From a virus: a DNA stretch of 28,813 nt. The notes below the pieces were generated by a model, which had not been told where the DNA came from, did no database searches, and saw only the letters and a program-made list of their open reading frames with translations. The position numbers and the translations under genes were made by a program. Where the stretch lies: the IMG/VR virus record IMGVR_UViG_3300035704_000392, positions 1 through 28,813 of that record. One strand, written 5' to 3'. How positions within the stretch are numbered: position 1 is the first letter of the stretch; every line of letters begins with the position of its first letter. Shown here in pieces: positions 21,857 to 28,626 of the stretch.

Positions 21857-21885
21857 CTGGTAGAACAAACCAGAAACTACGTCAA
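21857..21885 (-). promoter_or_regulatory. Promoter C with LexA-like box
   Basis: On the minus strand: -35 TTGACG (21880-21885), 17-base spacer, -10 TACCAG (21857-21862). The spacer holds GTTT-N7-GTTC (21863-21877), one base off the LexA box GTTC-N7-GTTC. Seventeen of 26 positions are identical in promoters A, B and C. It serves the membrane protein at 21103-21798. Confidence 0.65.
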
Positions 21886-21919
21886 TCGTTGCGCAAGCCC
21901 TTCGCCACCCAGACCGCGC

Positions 21920-22219
21920 TCAAATGATTCCGAAACGCTTCCGTCGCTCGGCGAGTTGCGCGAGTTCTTTCAACTCAGCCTGGGCCAATTTGCCGCTGGT
22001 GACGATCGCGGTCAGATGATCGCGCACCTTGCCGACGATATTGATGGCGAGAAACAATTTTTCACGGGCGCTGATGTCTTCGATTGCCGTAGCGCGCCAT
22101 GCGGCGATGTAGCTGTCTTCGAGCCCAGTGAACGCTTCGGTCAGCAACTCGCTTTCGAGCATTTCCTGGGCTCGCATGGCCTTTGCCACGTCCTGCTCGA
22201 GCCTGCTTTCATCACTCAT
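21920..22219 (-). CDS. Small helical protein downstream of the portal
   Basis: A 99-residue protein overlapping the portal 3' end by 8 bases. It is all helical: MSDESRLEQDVAKAMRAQEMLESELLTEAFTGLEDSYIAAWRATAIEDISAREKLFLAINIVGKVRDHLTAIVTSGKLAQAELKELAQLAERRKRFGII. I recall this pattern (LLTEAF..LE..YI.AWR.T...D...REKL.LA...V..VR..L) as a conserved small phage protein next to the portal, with no known role. Coupling to the portal suggests a head assembly partner. Confidence 0.72.
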   Translation of the reverse strand: MSDESRLEQDVAKAMRAQEMLESELLTEAFTGLEDSYIAAWRATAIEDISAREKLFLAINIVGKVRDHLTAIVTSGKLAQAELKELAQLAERRKRFGII

Positions 22220-23888
22220 TGGATGTGCCCCGTCCGTTATCGCTCTGCTGCATTTTCAGCTCATGGCTATGTGCGGTAGCCGCGACGCCAAGCGCGGCCT
22301 CGGCGACCTCCATCTGATGTTGCGCTTCCGCGTGCTGCATTTTCTGCTGCCCGATCGCGGCCTTCAGGTGCGCATCGAGCAGAGACATCTTGGCGTCGAG
22401 CTCAGCCTTGATCCTTGCCAGTTCGATCTCGGCCTGCATCTTGACTTGCTGGTGAACGGCATCGCTCTGCGCCTTCTGTTGCTCAAGCTGCGCCTTGTGC
22501 GCGGCCGCGCCCTGATCGGCCTGTGCCCTCGCCTGCATGGCGAGCAGCTTTGGGTCGGGTGGCGGCGCGGGCGGCGTCGGCGGCGTGTGCAATAATTGTC
22601 CAGTCCGCGGATCGACAGCGGTGGGGTCGCAGAAGAACCGGTCGGGGTTTTTGTGCCCCATGATCCGGGTCAGTTCAGCCGCGGTGTTGTAGAGTTCGCG
22701 GTCGCCGACCAGGTTGCTTTTGCCGCCGGCGATCAGTTGCTTCTGGACGTTCGCCAAAGCCATAAGTTGCGCGAATTGCTGCGCCTTGCCGCCCGAACCC
22801 AGCCCGACATTGATGGTCATGTCCTCGCGCGTTTTCCATGTCCTCGGGTCGACATTGATCCAGGCGTTTCGCAGCCGCACCGTCTGTTGTTGCTGGCCGT
22901 GCTCGCGTATGGTGCCATGCAGCAGCGCGAAGATGTCGCGCACGCCTTCGGCCATGATCCGCGCGATCAGCTTTATCCGCATTTGCGAGGCTGAGAACAC
23001 CTGCGCCACCGCCGTCGCCGACTGGTTCTGCAATGCGTTCGCATCGATGCCCTGGCTCTGTTTGTTGAGCCCGCTGCGGGTTTCCAGCTCGGCGTCAAGA
23101 TATTGCAGCATCGGAAAGATCGATCCGGTGATATCCGGCACCACCTGCCAGTTCAGCCCGCCCGCGGTCTTGGTGCGGACCACGCCGCCGGGACGCGACA
23201 CCAGGAGATCGTCGAGCGTATTGGCGCCGGCATTGCTTTCAGCGACTTCCACGCGCGGGTTGTTATGCAGATAGAGATTGTCCAGCGCACCGCGCTTGAG
23301 CGCGGTCTTCTCCCGCTGCAGCGGCATGACCAGCTCGGCGATCGAGCGGCCAAAGAAGCGGTGCGTCATCGGCACCGGCGTCGTGGTCGCAAACGGAATG
23401 GCGTCGAAGGGCGTGATGCATTCCCTGCCACCCTTGCGCAGGATCTCGCCCTGGTCGCCGCCGGTGATCACCTGATACAGGCATGGTCGGCCGTTGCCCT
23501 CATAATCCATCCGCACATAGTGCTCGGTGATACGAACCAGCCGCGCCGCCGAGTTTGCCTCGCCGGTGATGGTGCCGAAATGCTCCTGCACGGTGTCGCG
23601 CGCCAGCGTCTCGATTTCGGTATTGCCGGTGTAATCATCGAGCGACCTGACCTGGTCTTGATCGAAGCCTTCCGCGACCAGTTGGCCCTCGGTCTTGGTG
23701 ACGACCTCGTGGAAGCAATAGTTGCAGTCGCGAATATTGCGGGCGCCGCGCTCGATGCCGAATTCCTCCGGAGGAACGCCCATCACCCTCGCCTGGGCGA
23801 GTTTTCGCGTCGTGACGAGTGTAACGTCGTGTGTGATAGCGGAGGTAACGTCCTGCGACAGGCCCAGCAAAGGTACAGCCGTATTCAT
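22212..23888 (-). CDS. Portal protein, C-terminal part of a split gene
   Basis: A 558-residue protein starting at an ATG that shares one base with the stop of the first portal ORF (TGATG), with GGAG about 10 bases upstream. It has the portal body: THDVTLVTTRKLAQARVMGVPPEEFGIERGARNIRDCNYCFHE, PFATTTPVPMTHRFFGRSIAELVMPLQREKTALKRGALDNLYL, YLDAELETRSGLNKQSQGIDANAL and RIMGHKNPDRFF. The end is a Pro-rich linker and a long Ala/Gln coiled coil (residues about 460-550), like the barrel of P22-type portals. The portal is the dodecameric ring through which DNA passes. Homologues of this type are normally one chain of about 700-770 residues. Confidence 0.85.
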   Translation of the reverse strand: MNTAVPLLGLSQDVTSAITHDVTLVTTRKLAQARVMGVPPEEFGIERGARNIRDCNYCFHEVVTKTEGQLVAEGFDQDQVRSLDDYTGNTEIETLARDTVQEHFGTITGEANSAARLVRITEHYVRMDYEGNGRPCLYQVITGGDQGEILRKGGRECITPFDAIPFATTTPVPMTHRFFGRSIAELVMPLQREKTALKRGALDNLYLHNNPRVEVAESNAGANTLDDLLVSRPGGVVRTKTAGGLNWQVVPDITGSIFPMLQYLDAELETRSGLNKQSQGIDANALQNQSATAVAQVFSASQMRIKLIARIMAEGVRDIFALLHGTIREHGQQQQTVRLRNAWINVDPRTWKTREDMTINVGLGSGGKAQQFAQLMALANVQKQLIAGGKSNLVGDRELYNTAAELTRIMGHKNPDRFFCDPTAVDPRTGQLLHTPPTPPAPPPDPKLLAMQARAQADQGAAAHKAQLEQQKAQSDAVHQQVKMQAEIELARIKAELDAKMSLLDAHLKAAIGQQKMQHAEAQHQMEVAEAALGVAATAHSHELKMQQSDNGRGTSNE

Positions 23889-24475
23889 CAGCTCGTTGCT
23901 CCCATGAGTTGTTGGTTGTCTTCGAGAGCGCCAGCATGGGTGTGAACGGTATGCGCCGCGATGTTCATCGCACCGCCGGATTCCATCACGGCTTGCGCCA
24001 ACAGCGCGAACTGATCGTCAGTCAAATCGTAATAGGTCTCGCGGCTTTCTTCCTCGCGCTCTTCCCACCACACCTTGACGATCCCGACCTTGGACAGCAG
24101 CGCGTCTTTGATGAATGAATAAAGGATCATGAAGCCGGGGTTCTGCTGCATGAAAACGTGATTGACGTAATCGGTCTCCTGCTGGGCCGCAGCTTCGTCC
24201 TCCGGGCCGACCGGCTCGAAGCGGACGACTTCGTCGGAGCCCGCAAAGATATCCATCAGCGAGGGCATCAAGCCTTCGATGGTATCCGCGACATCGGTCG
24301 AGACCGCGCGCGAGCGGCCGTCCTGCGCCGGCATGTCCTTGCGCATATCGCCGAGATAGTAATCCATCGCGTCGGCGCGATCTTCCATCAGCCGCGCGGC
24401 CGAGATCGCCGCCAGCGCATTGGCCTTTTCGGAGGCGAGCATGGATTTGAGATCGTCGTTAGACATCTTGGGCAT
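23888..24475 (-). CDS. Portal protein, N-terminal part of a split gene
   Basis: A 195-residue protein (an ATG at 24532 would add 19 residues). It reads MPKMSNDDLKSMLASEKANALAAISAARLMEDRADAMDYYLGDMRKDMPAQDGRSRAVSTDVADTIEGLMPSLMDIFAGSDEVVRFEPVGPEDEAAAQQETDYVNHVFMQQNPGFMILYSFIKDALLSKVGIVKVWWEERE, the standard N-terminal third of P22-like portals. It stops at LEDNQQLMGATS and the next ORF starts in another frame. No slippery heptamer was seen at the joint, so either a frameshift mutation or a true two-chain portal is present. The start region is duplicated at 26188-26332. Confidence 0.8.
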   Translation of the reverse strand: MPKMSNDDLKSMLASEKANALAAISAARLMEDRADAMDYYLGDMRKDMPAQDGRSRAVSTDVADTIEGLMPSLMDIFAGSDEVVRFEPVGPEDEAAAQQETDYVNHVFMQQNPGFMILYSFIKDALLSKVGIVKVWWEEREEESRETYYDLTDDQFALLAQAVMESGGAMNIAAHTVHTHAGALEDNQQLMGATS

Positions 24476-24597
24476 GGATAAAGGTCTCGGGTTGAAAGAG
24501 TAAGGATGTGGGTCCGTCTCGATGCAAAGCATTAAGCGCGGAATATCGATTTCGCCCCGAGCGCAATTGCACTCAGGCTCGCGAATTCACGCCGATG
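24451..24597 (-). repeat. Direct repeat copy 1 (portal 5' end and leader)
   Basis: 147 bases covering the first codons of the portal gene and the sequence upstream. An imperfect copy, in the same orientation, lies at 26188-26332. Similarity is high by eye (long identical runs broken by single changes) and stops sharply at both ends. Confidence 0.85.
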
Positions 24598-24630
24598 AAG
24601 GGCTTGCGGATCGGAAAAGGCGAAGGTGGT

Positions 24631-25524
24631 TCAGGCTTGGCGCTGGCCGCGAAGCAAGAGGCCGAGCAGCCCACCGGCTGGCGGCGCAGTTTGGTCCGGA
24701 TTGTTCGGATCGATGCCCGCCAGCGCTGCGAGTCGGCCGGCAAGGCCGCCGATGAATTCTGGGGTTGAGGCTGGGAGAAGAGCTACCGGAGTACTAGGAA
24801 GGCCTAACCTGAATGCTCCGGGCTTTGGTCCGCCCCCTGCAGGCAAGTTCCAGATCGGCGGCGGTGCGGGAGAGTTCGGCATTGGCTTGCCGCCAAAAAT
24901 GCCTAGCGGTCTGGAAGACTGTGGCTCGGGCGTGTTGCGACTGGAAACAGCTGGCGCGCTTGTGTCGAATACGGACGCCGGCGATCGGTCCACAATCCGC
25001 CGGGATAAAATTCGCACCGGCTCACTGTTCAAGTTATTGTCCGTCGCTCCTGCCCGCGACTCCTGCACCAGCGGCTCTGCTTCAGGAGGAAATGAAATGA
25101 GCTCCGGTGCGCCACTTAGTGATCTTGGACTTATTACTCTGGGAACATCAATTGGATCGACTGTATCCGGATGAGCGCGCAGAATACGATCTCTGGCTTC
25201 GTTGTTTCGTGCAGCCTGTTCGACCCGCTCGATCGTTCGATCGATGTTGTCGATAACGGAATCGATTATCGAATTAGGATCATCAGCAAATGCCTTCGCC
25301 CCAATTGCGTATTGCTTGAACCTTTTCAGATCCTGAACCGTGCTGTCTCCAAAGTCACTTATTAACGGTTTTTGCGTGCCGCCTTCGAAATACGACCCTG
25401 CTCCGTTCAAATAGTAATCAAGAACATCGTTGGCTTGAGCGCTGATCTCAGCTCTGTGCGCTTCCGTTATCGTAGTAACCGTGCCGTTCGGTGGAGGTAG
25501 AGGTCTTTTTTCTATAGTAGCCAT
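24631..25524 (-). CDS. Cargo/toxin-like protein of module B
   Basis: A 297-residue protein starting at the ATG at 25524, with GGAG 5 bases upstream. Residues 1-120 are helical and charged (VTTITEAHRAEISAQANDVLDYYLNGAGSYFEGG, NSIIDSVIDNIDRTIERVEQAARNNEARDRILRAH). The rest is Pro/Ser-rich, presumably unfolded, with SPAPPPIWNLPAGGGPKPG. The last 40 residues read GGLAGRLAALAGIDPNNPDQTAPPAGGLLGLLLRGQ. They carry both the AGIDPNNPDQ signature shared with module A and an LLG motif like that of the operon-encoded cargo-like proteins. There is no signal peptide. It lies 29 bases after the exported protein gene. Toxin/effector role inferred. Confidence 0.68.
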   Translation of the reverse strand: MATIEKRPLPPPNGTVTTITEAHRAEISAQANDVLDYYLNGAGSYFEGGTQKPLISDFGDSTVQDLKRFKQYAIGAKAFADDPNSIIDSVIDNIDRTIERVEQAARNNEARDRILRAHPDTVDPIDVPRVISPRSLSGAPELISFPPEAEPLVQESRAGATDNNLNSEPVRILSRRIVDRSPASVFDTSAPAVSSRNTPEPQSSRPLGIFGGKPMPNSPAPPPIWNLPAGGGPKPGAFRLGLPSTPVALLPASTPEFIGGLAGRLAALAGIDPNNPDQTAPPAGGLLGLLLRGQRQA

Positions 25525-25553
25525 ATTAGCTCCCGATCGTTTCGGCCACGACC

Positions 25554-25973
25554 TCATCGATAGTCGAACCTAAGATAAAGCGTGCCCGCACGTTCGTTCT
25601 GAATAAATAAGCCGCCTCTGGCTCGGGTTCCCTTAAAGAAGGAAACTCGAGATAGCAGGTTGCGCGGGTCAATGATTTTGCTTTCAGCGGCGAGGTCGAA
25701 ATAGCAGCAACTTGGGTCGCTTGCATACAATCGAACGGAAGCTTGCTCAGGCTCCCTGCGAGATACGAAAATGCTGACCGTCAGCCCCAGGGGTTCTATT
25801 TTCGCGCGACATATCTCGTCGAACGAACACGTCAGCGAGTTGGCGTCCTTACCGATCTCGGTTTCAACCCCCACCTCGACGCTATAGTCGGCGGCAAATG
25901 CGGAGCTGACCAACAAAGCAATGCCAAAGACACCCAGAACAGTGGTAAACAGAGGTTGTCCGGTGCTTCTCAC
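25554..25973 (-). CDS. Exported protein with four cysteines, immunity candidate (module B)
   Basis: A 139-residue protein starting at GTG (25973), with a weak ribosome site. Residues 1-28 form a signal peptide (TTVLGVFGIALLVSSAFAA, cleavage near AFA-ADY). The mature part of about 110 residues is beta-rich: YSVEVGVETEIGKDANSLTC, LGLTVSIFVSRREPEQASVRLYA, LLSRVSFFKGTRARGGLFIQNERAGTLYLRFDYR. Cysteines at 49, 55, 89 and 90 suit disulfides; the mid-chain Cys-Cys pair recalls the module A partner (76-77), though the sequences are not otherwise alike. A soluble periplasmic inhibitor or immunity protein is the best guess. It is the first gene after promoter B. Confidence 0.65.
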   Translation of the reverse strand: MRSTGQPLFTTVLGVFGIALLVSSAFAADYSVEVGVETEIGKDANSLTCSFDEICRAKIEPLGLTVSIFVSRREPEQASVRLYASDPSCCYFDLAAESKIIDPRNLLSRVSFFKGTRARGGLFIQNERAGTLYLRFDYR

Positions 25974-26105
25974 GTGACGCTCAGGCCAGTTAGAGTTTAG
26001 CGACAGTTTTTTCGGCTATCGCAGATCGAAACGGCTGTCTTGATGCGAAAGCATCGTAAGGATTTGCTGGCTGCGCGCGATAAGTAGTAAAAGACGTTAC
26101 AACCA

Positions 26106-26134
26106 GAGATAGAACATACCGAGAACTTAGTCAA
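26106..26134 (-). promoter_or_regulatory. Promoter B with LexA-type SOS box
   Basis: On the minus strand: -35 TTGACT (26129-26134), 17-base spacer, -10 TATCTC (26106-26111). The spacer contains an exact GTTC-N7-GTTC (26112-26126). Both the box and its place relative to -35 and -10 are the same as in promoter A. It would drive the exported protein at 25554-25973 and the cargo-like gene after it. Confidence 0.75.
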
Positions 26135-26187
26135 TCGGTCTGTGGCGGTTCGGCCTGAAGCCGTTCTAGAGTCTGCATTGCCGGAGT

Positions 26188-26332
26188 GATCGCCGTTAGA
26201 CATCTTGGGCATGGATAAAGGTCTCGGGTTGAAAGAGTGAGGGTGTGAATCCATCTCGATGCAGAGCATCAAGCGCGGAATCAATTTCTTCCCGAGTGGA
26301 GTTGCGCTCAGGTTCGCTAATTCACGCCGATG
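26188..26332 (-). repeat. Direct repeat copy 2, remnant of the portal 5' end
   Basis: 145 bases matching 24451-24597. The reading MLCIE-D-HP-SFNPRPLSMPKMSN is kept, but after MPKMSN the frame turns into unrelated sequence, so this is not a working gene. Copies 1 and 2 frame the whole module B (24598-26187). Because copy 2 is nearer the terminase, it may mark the original portal start or the outer end of an insertion. Confidence 0.8.
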
Positions 26333-26406
26333 TGGGTTTTAGGCTTGAGGCACCAAGAGACTGCCGGATGAATTCGGAGAAATTAGGTAATATTATACAG
26401 CTTATC

Positions 26407-26466
26407 TTGACGCCAGTCCTCTAAATGTACATATCTCTGTACATACCCCCCCAATGCCCGTGTACA
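26407..26466 (+). promoter_or_regulatory. Promoter/operator of yefM-yoeB with three TGTACA hexamers
   Basis: TGTACA occurs at 26426-26431, 26438-26443 and 26461-26466; the first two are exactly 12 bases apart, the spacing described for the YefM-YoeB operator of Escherichia coli, whose palindromes have this core. A -35 candidate TTGACG lies at 26407-26412, with a weak -10 candidate CATATC at 26430-26435 that overlaps the first hexamers. The YefM-YoeB complex would thus repress its own promoter. Confidence 0.72.
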
Positions 26467-26484
26467 AAGGGGCGGGAGAGCAAG

Positions 26485-26751
26485 ATGGCATATGTTTCTT
26501 ACACCGAACTTCGTAACAAGCTCGCGTCCTACATGGACGAGGTTTGCGACAACCGCACGCCCCTGTTCGTAACACGCCAGAATGCCCGCACTGTGGTGCT
26601 TATGGCGGAGGACGAATACGAGGGTCTGATGGAGACCGTTCATCTCCTAAAGAGCCCAGCCAATGCGGCCCGCCTTCTCCGCTCTATCAAGGAAGCCGAT
26701 GAAGACAAACTTACTGAGCGCGAATTGATCGAACCAGCGAAGGTCGGTTAG
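26485..26751 (+). CDS. yefM: YefM-family antitoxin
   Basis: An 88-residue protein starting MAYVSYTELRNKLASYMDEVCDNRTPLFVTRQNARTVVLMAEDEYEGLMETVHLLKSPANAARLLRSIKEAD, with GGGAGAG upstream of the ATG. The Phd/YefM fold is clear: Y-x-E-L-R-x-x-L...D-E-V..., then the V-V-L-M...-Y-x-x-L-x-E-T dimer and DNA-binding part. The C-terminal tail (ADEDKLTERELIEP) would wrap the toxin. It binds its own operator and neutralises YoeB. It is followed by yoeB after 8 bases, on the opposite strand to the phage genes. Confidence 0.95.
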   Translation: MAYVSYTELRNKLASYMDEVCDNRTPLFVTRQNARTVVLMAEDEYEGLMETVHLLKSPANAARLLRSIKEADEDKLTERELIEPAKVG

Positions 26752-26759
26752 GCAGCGGA

Positions 26760-27026
26760 ATGAAGACCGCTTGGACTGAGGATGCCTGGCAAGATTATCT
26801 TCATTGGCAGAAGGAGGACCAGAAGATCCTCCAAGTCATCAACGATCTGATCAGAGATATAAAACGCGATCCGTTTAAGAGGCTCGGAAAACCAGAGCCC
26901 CTTAAACATGCGCTTCAAGGATGGTGGTCTCGACGTATCTCAGGCGAACATCGCTTGATTTATCGCGTTTCTGGAAAAGGTGACGTCCAGCAACTCGACA
27001 TCGCCCAATGCCGCTATCATTACTAG
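26760..27026 (+). CDS. yoeB: YoeB toxin, ribosome-dependent mRNA endonuclease
   Basis: An 88-residue protein (E. coli YoeB has 84). It reads MKTAWTEDAWQDYLHWQKEDQKILQVINDLIRDIKRDPFKRLGKPEPLKHALQGWWSRRISGEHRLIYRV and ends QCRYHY. The catalytic set is present: Glu46 (GKPEPLKH), Arg65 (EHRLIY) and the C-terminal His87-Tyr88. YoeB cuts mRNA in the ribosomal A site when free of YefM. It has four extra residues (SGKGDVQQ loop) before the last strand. An intrinsic terminator overlaps its stop codon. Confidence 0.96.
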   Translation: MKTAWTEDAWQDYLHWQKEDQKILQVINDLIRDIKRDPFKRLGKPEPLKHALQGWWSRRISGEHRLIYRVSGKGDVQQLDIAQCRYHY

Positions 27027-27036
27027 CGGGCTTTTT
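27011..27036 (+). terminator. Rho-independent terminator of yefM-yoeB
   Basis: CCGCTA (27011-27016) pairs with TAGCGG (27024-27029) around a seven-base loop, followed by GC and five T (27032-27036). The stem contains the last codons and the TAG stop of yoeB, so the terminator is built into the gene end. Confidence 0.8.
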
Positions 27037-27119
27037 GCTTTCGCGCCGCGTAGCGCAACGCTGGGCGCGCCAGCCTCCGGCAAATGGTGACAGTAGCTAA
27101 TCCCCTTTAAACCCATCCC

Positions 27120-28406
27120 TCATACCCAGCCCTGCTCTTTATATTGGATGGCCCGGTTGAAACTCGCTGCCCTGCCCGGCTCCTCGTAACAGATCGCCAT
27201 CAGGCCGAGCGCGTCGGCGGCGTGGCTCGACCAGTCGTGTTCGGGGCCGAGTCCGACGTTACGGTTGTCGTCCTTGCGCTCATGGTAGAAGCCGATGGCG
27301 TCGCGGCCCGGTTCGGTGGTCGTCTCGTTCCACCAGATCTGCGGGCCGAGCCGGCGCAACGCTTCGATGCGCATCATCGCCGCGCCCTTGCCCTGGTTCT
27401 TCACTGGCGGTTCGACCTTGAAGCCGGCTTCGCGCAAATGATCCTCATAGCGCTTGCCGGTGACGTTGTTCTGGTTCACGCCGTCATGCGGCAGATAAAG
27501 CATCGCCTGCGCATAACCTCTGGAGCGCAACCAGTTGACGTGAAACGCCAGCACCTGGCCAATGCTTTCATAGTAGTCCAGAACGCGAATTTCAGCGCCG
27601 ACCCATTGCACAACCCAGATCGTAAAGGCATCCGCATGCGCGCCCGCGCCGCCGATGTCGATGAAGGCGCGCAGCGGCAGCAGCGGATCGGCGGCAACCT
27701 TGCCGATGCGGCCTTGCGCCCGCGCCTCCGAAAGCATCTGCGCGAAGTAAGCGCCTTCGAAAGCTCTCACGTAATCGCCTTCCCAGATATGCTCGTACCG
27801 ATCCGGAAATAGCGACAGCTCCAGCCGGCGCTCGTCTTCCAGCACCGACGGGAACCACGGATTGTCGCGCCAGTTGGCGTTGACCGTGATCGCGCCCGGC
27901 GGATTCTTGCCGCGAAAAAAATCGTCAATCGGGTCCGATTTGCGCCTGGGATTCCAGCTCGCCCACAGCTCCGAGCCTTCGCTCCGGATCGTGGGGCGCA
28001 GCAGCGAAAGGCTGCGCGCGCTCAGATTTTGGGCCTCGTCGATCCAGGCAATTCGAAAACCTTCAAGCGATTTGATCGATTCCGCAGTGTGATCCTGCAT
28101 GCCCCTGAAAATGATGAGGCCGCCCCCGGGTGTCTCGATTTTATCGCTATACAATTTGAACTGATGACCGAGGCCGAGGCTGGCGATCTTGCCTTCGATC
28201 AGGCGCTTGGAAGACTGTGCCAGCGTGCGTTGCGCCTCGCGAATGCAAACCGCTGACGTGCCGCGCTCGGCCTGACAGGTCTCGACGATCAATTCGCCGA
28301 AGAAGTGCGACTTTCCCGAACCGCGGCCTCCGTAGACGCCCTTGTAGCGGGCGGGTTTCAGCAGCGGCTCGAAAATTCTAGCTGTCGGAATTTTCAGGAT
28401 GGACAA
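27120..28406 (-). CDS. terL: Terminase large subunit (PBSX/Terminase_3 type)
   Basis: A 428-residue protein that packages DNA into the prohead. Its ATPase domain has Walker A GGRGSGKS (26-33), Walker B RIAWIDEA (118-125) with Glu124, and ELWASWNPR (about 146-154) as coupling motif. The RNase H-like nuclease domain has Asp250 (AFIDIGG), Asp308 (LPHDGVN) and HAADAL near 395-400 with Asp398. The start is TTG at 28406; no ATG lies nearby. It overlaps the upstream small gene by 29 bases. Length is normal for the family, and all catalytic residues are present. Confidence 0.95.
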   Translation of the reverse strand: MSILKIPTARIFEPLLKPARYKGVYGGRGSGKSHFFGELIVETCQAERGTSAVCIREAQRTLAQSSKRLIEGKIASLGLGHQFKLYSDKIETPGGGLIIFRGMQDHTAESIKSLEGFRIAWIDEAQNLSARSLSLLRPTIRSEGSELWASWNPRRKSDPIDDFFRGKNPPGAITVNANWRDNPWFPSVLEDERRLELSLFPDRYEHIWEGDYVRAFEGAYFAQMLSEARAQGRIGKVAADPLLPLRAFIDIGGAGAHADAFTIWVVQWVGAEIRVLDYYESIGQVLAFHVNWLRSRGYAQAMLYLPHDGVNQNNVTGKRYEDHLREAGFKVEPPVKNQGKGAAMMRIEALRRLGPQIWWNETTTEPGRDAIGFYHERKDDNRNVGLGPEHDWSSHAADALGLMAICYEEPGRAASFNRAIQYKEQGWV

Positions 28407-28626
28407 TGACGCGCTCGATTCTATGGATCAATTCGAGAGCGCCATCATCGCCGTTCTCGATTGGCTGCGTAGCCTTGCCCCAGCCGCGATCCAGAACAGC
28501 GTTGGCCGCGGCGATCCGCGCCGGCGGCGGCGCCTTGGTGTTGCGCATGACACCGACCAGTACGTTCAGCGCGGTCCTGGTATGGCTGCGGGCCAGTGAG
28601 CGGATTTCAGTGAGCGTCTTGGGCAT
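28378..28626 (-). CDS. Terminase small subunit-like protein
   Basis: An 82-residue protein from the ATG at 28626 (a GTG at 28707 would add 27 basic residues). It reads MPKTLTEIRSLARSHTRTALNVLVGVMRNTKAPPPARIAAANAVLDRGWGKATQPIENGDDGALELIHRIERVI. The helical ARIAAANAVLDRGWGK block is common in a family found just before terminase large genes in alphaproteobacterial phages and is taken as the small subunit, which recognises the packaging site. It is shorter than classical TerS (about 130-180 residues) and has only one helix pair. The call rests mostly on position. Confidence 0.65.
   Translation of the reverse strand: MPKTLTEIRSLARSHTRTALNVLVGVMRNTKAPPPARIAAANAVLDRGWGKATQPIENGDDGALELIHRIERVIVHPENSDS

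Noticed and set aside
23103-23945. Plus-strand open frame of 280 codons
   Set aside because: Antisense to the portal, which has strong family motifs.
25997-26284. Minus-strand open frame of 95 codons starting like the portal
   Set aside because: Only the first 25 residues match, because of the direct repeat; the rest is unrelated and crosses promoter B. Treated as a remnant.
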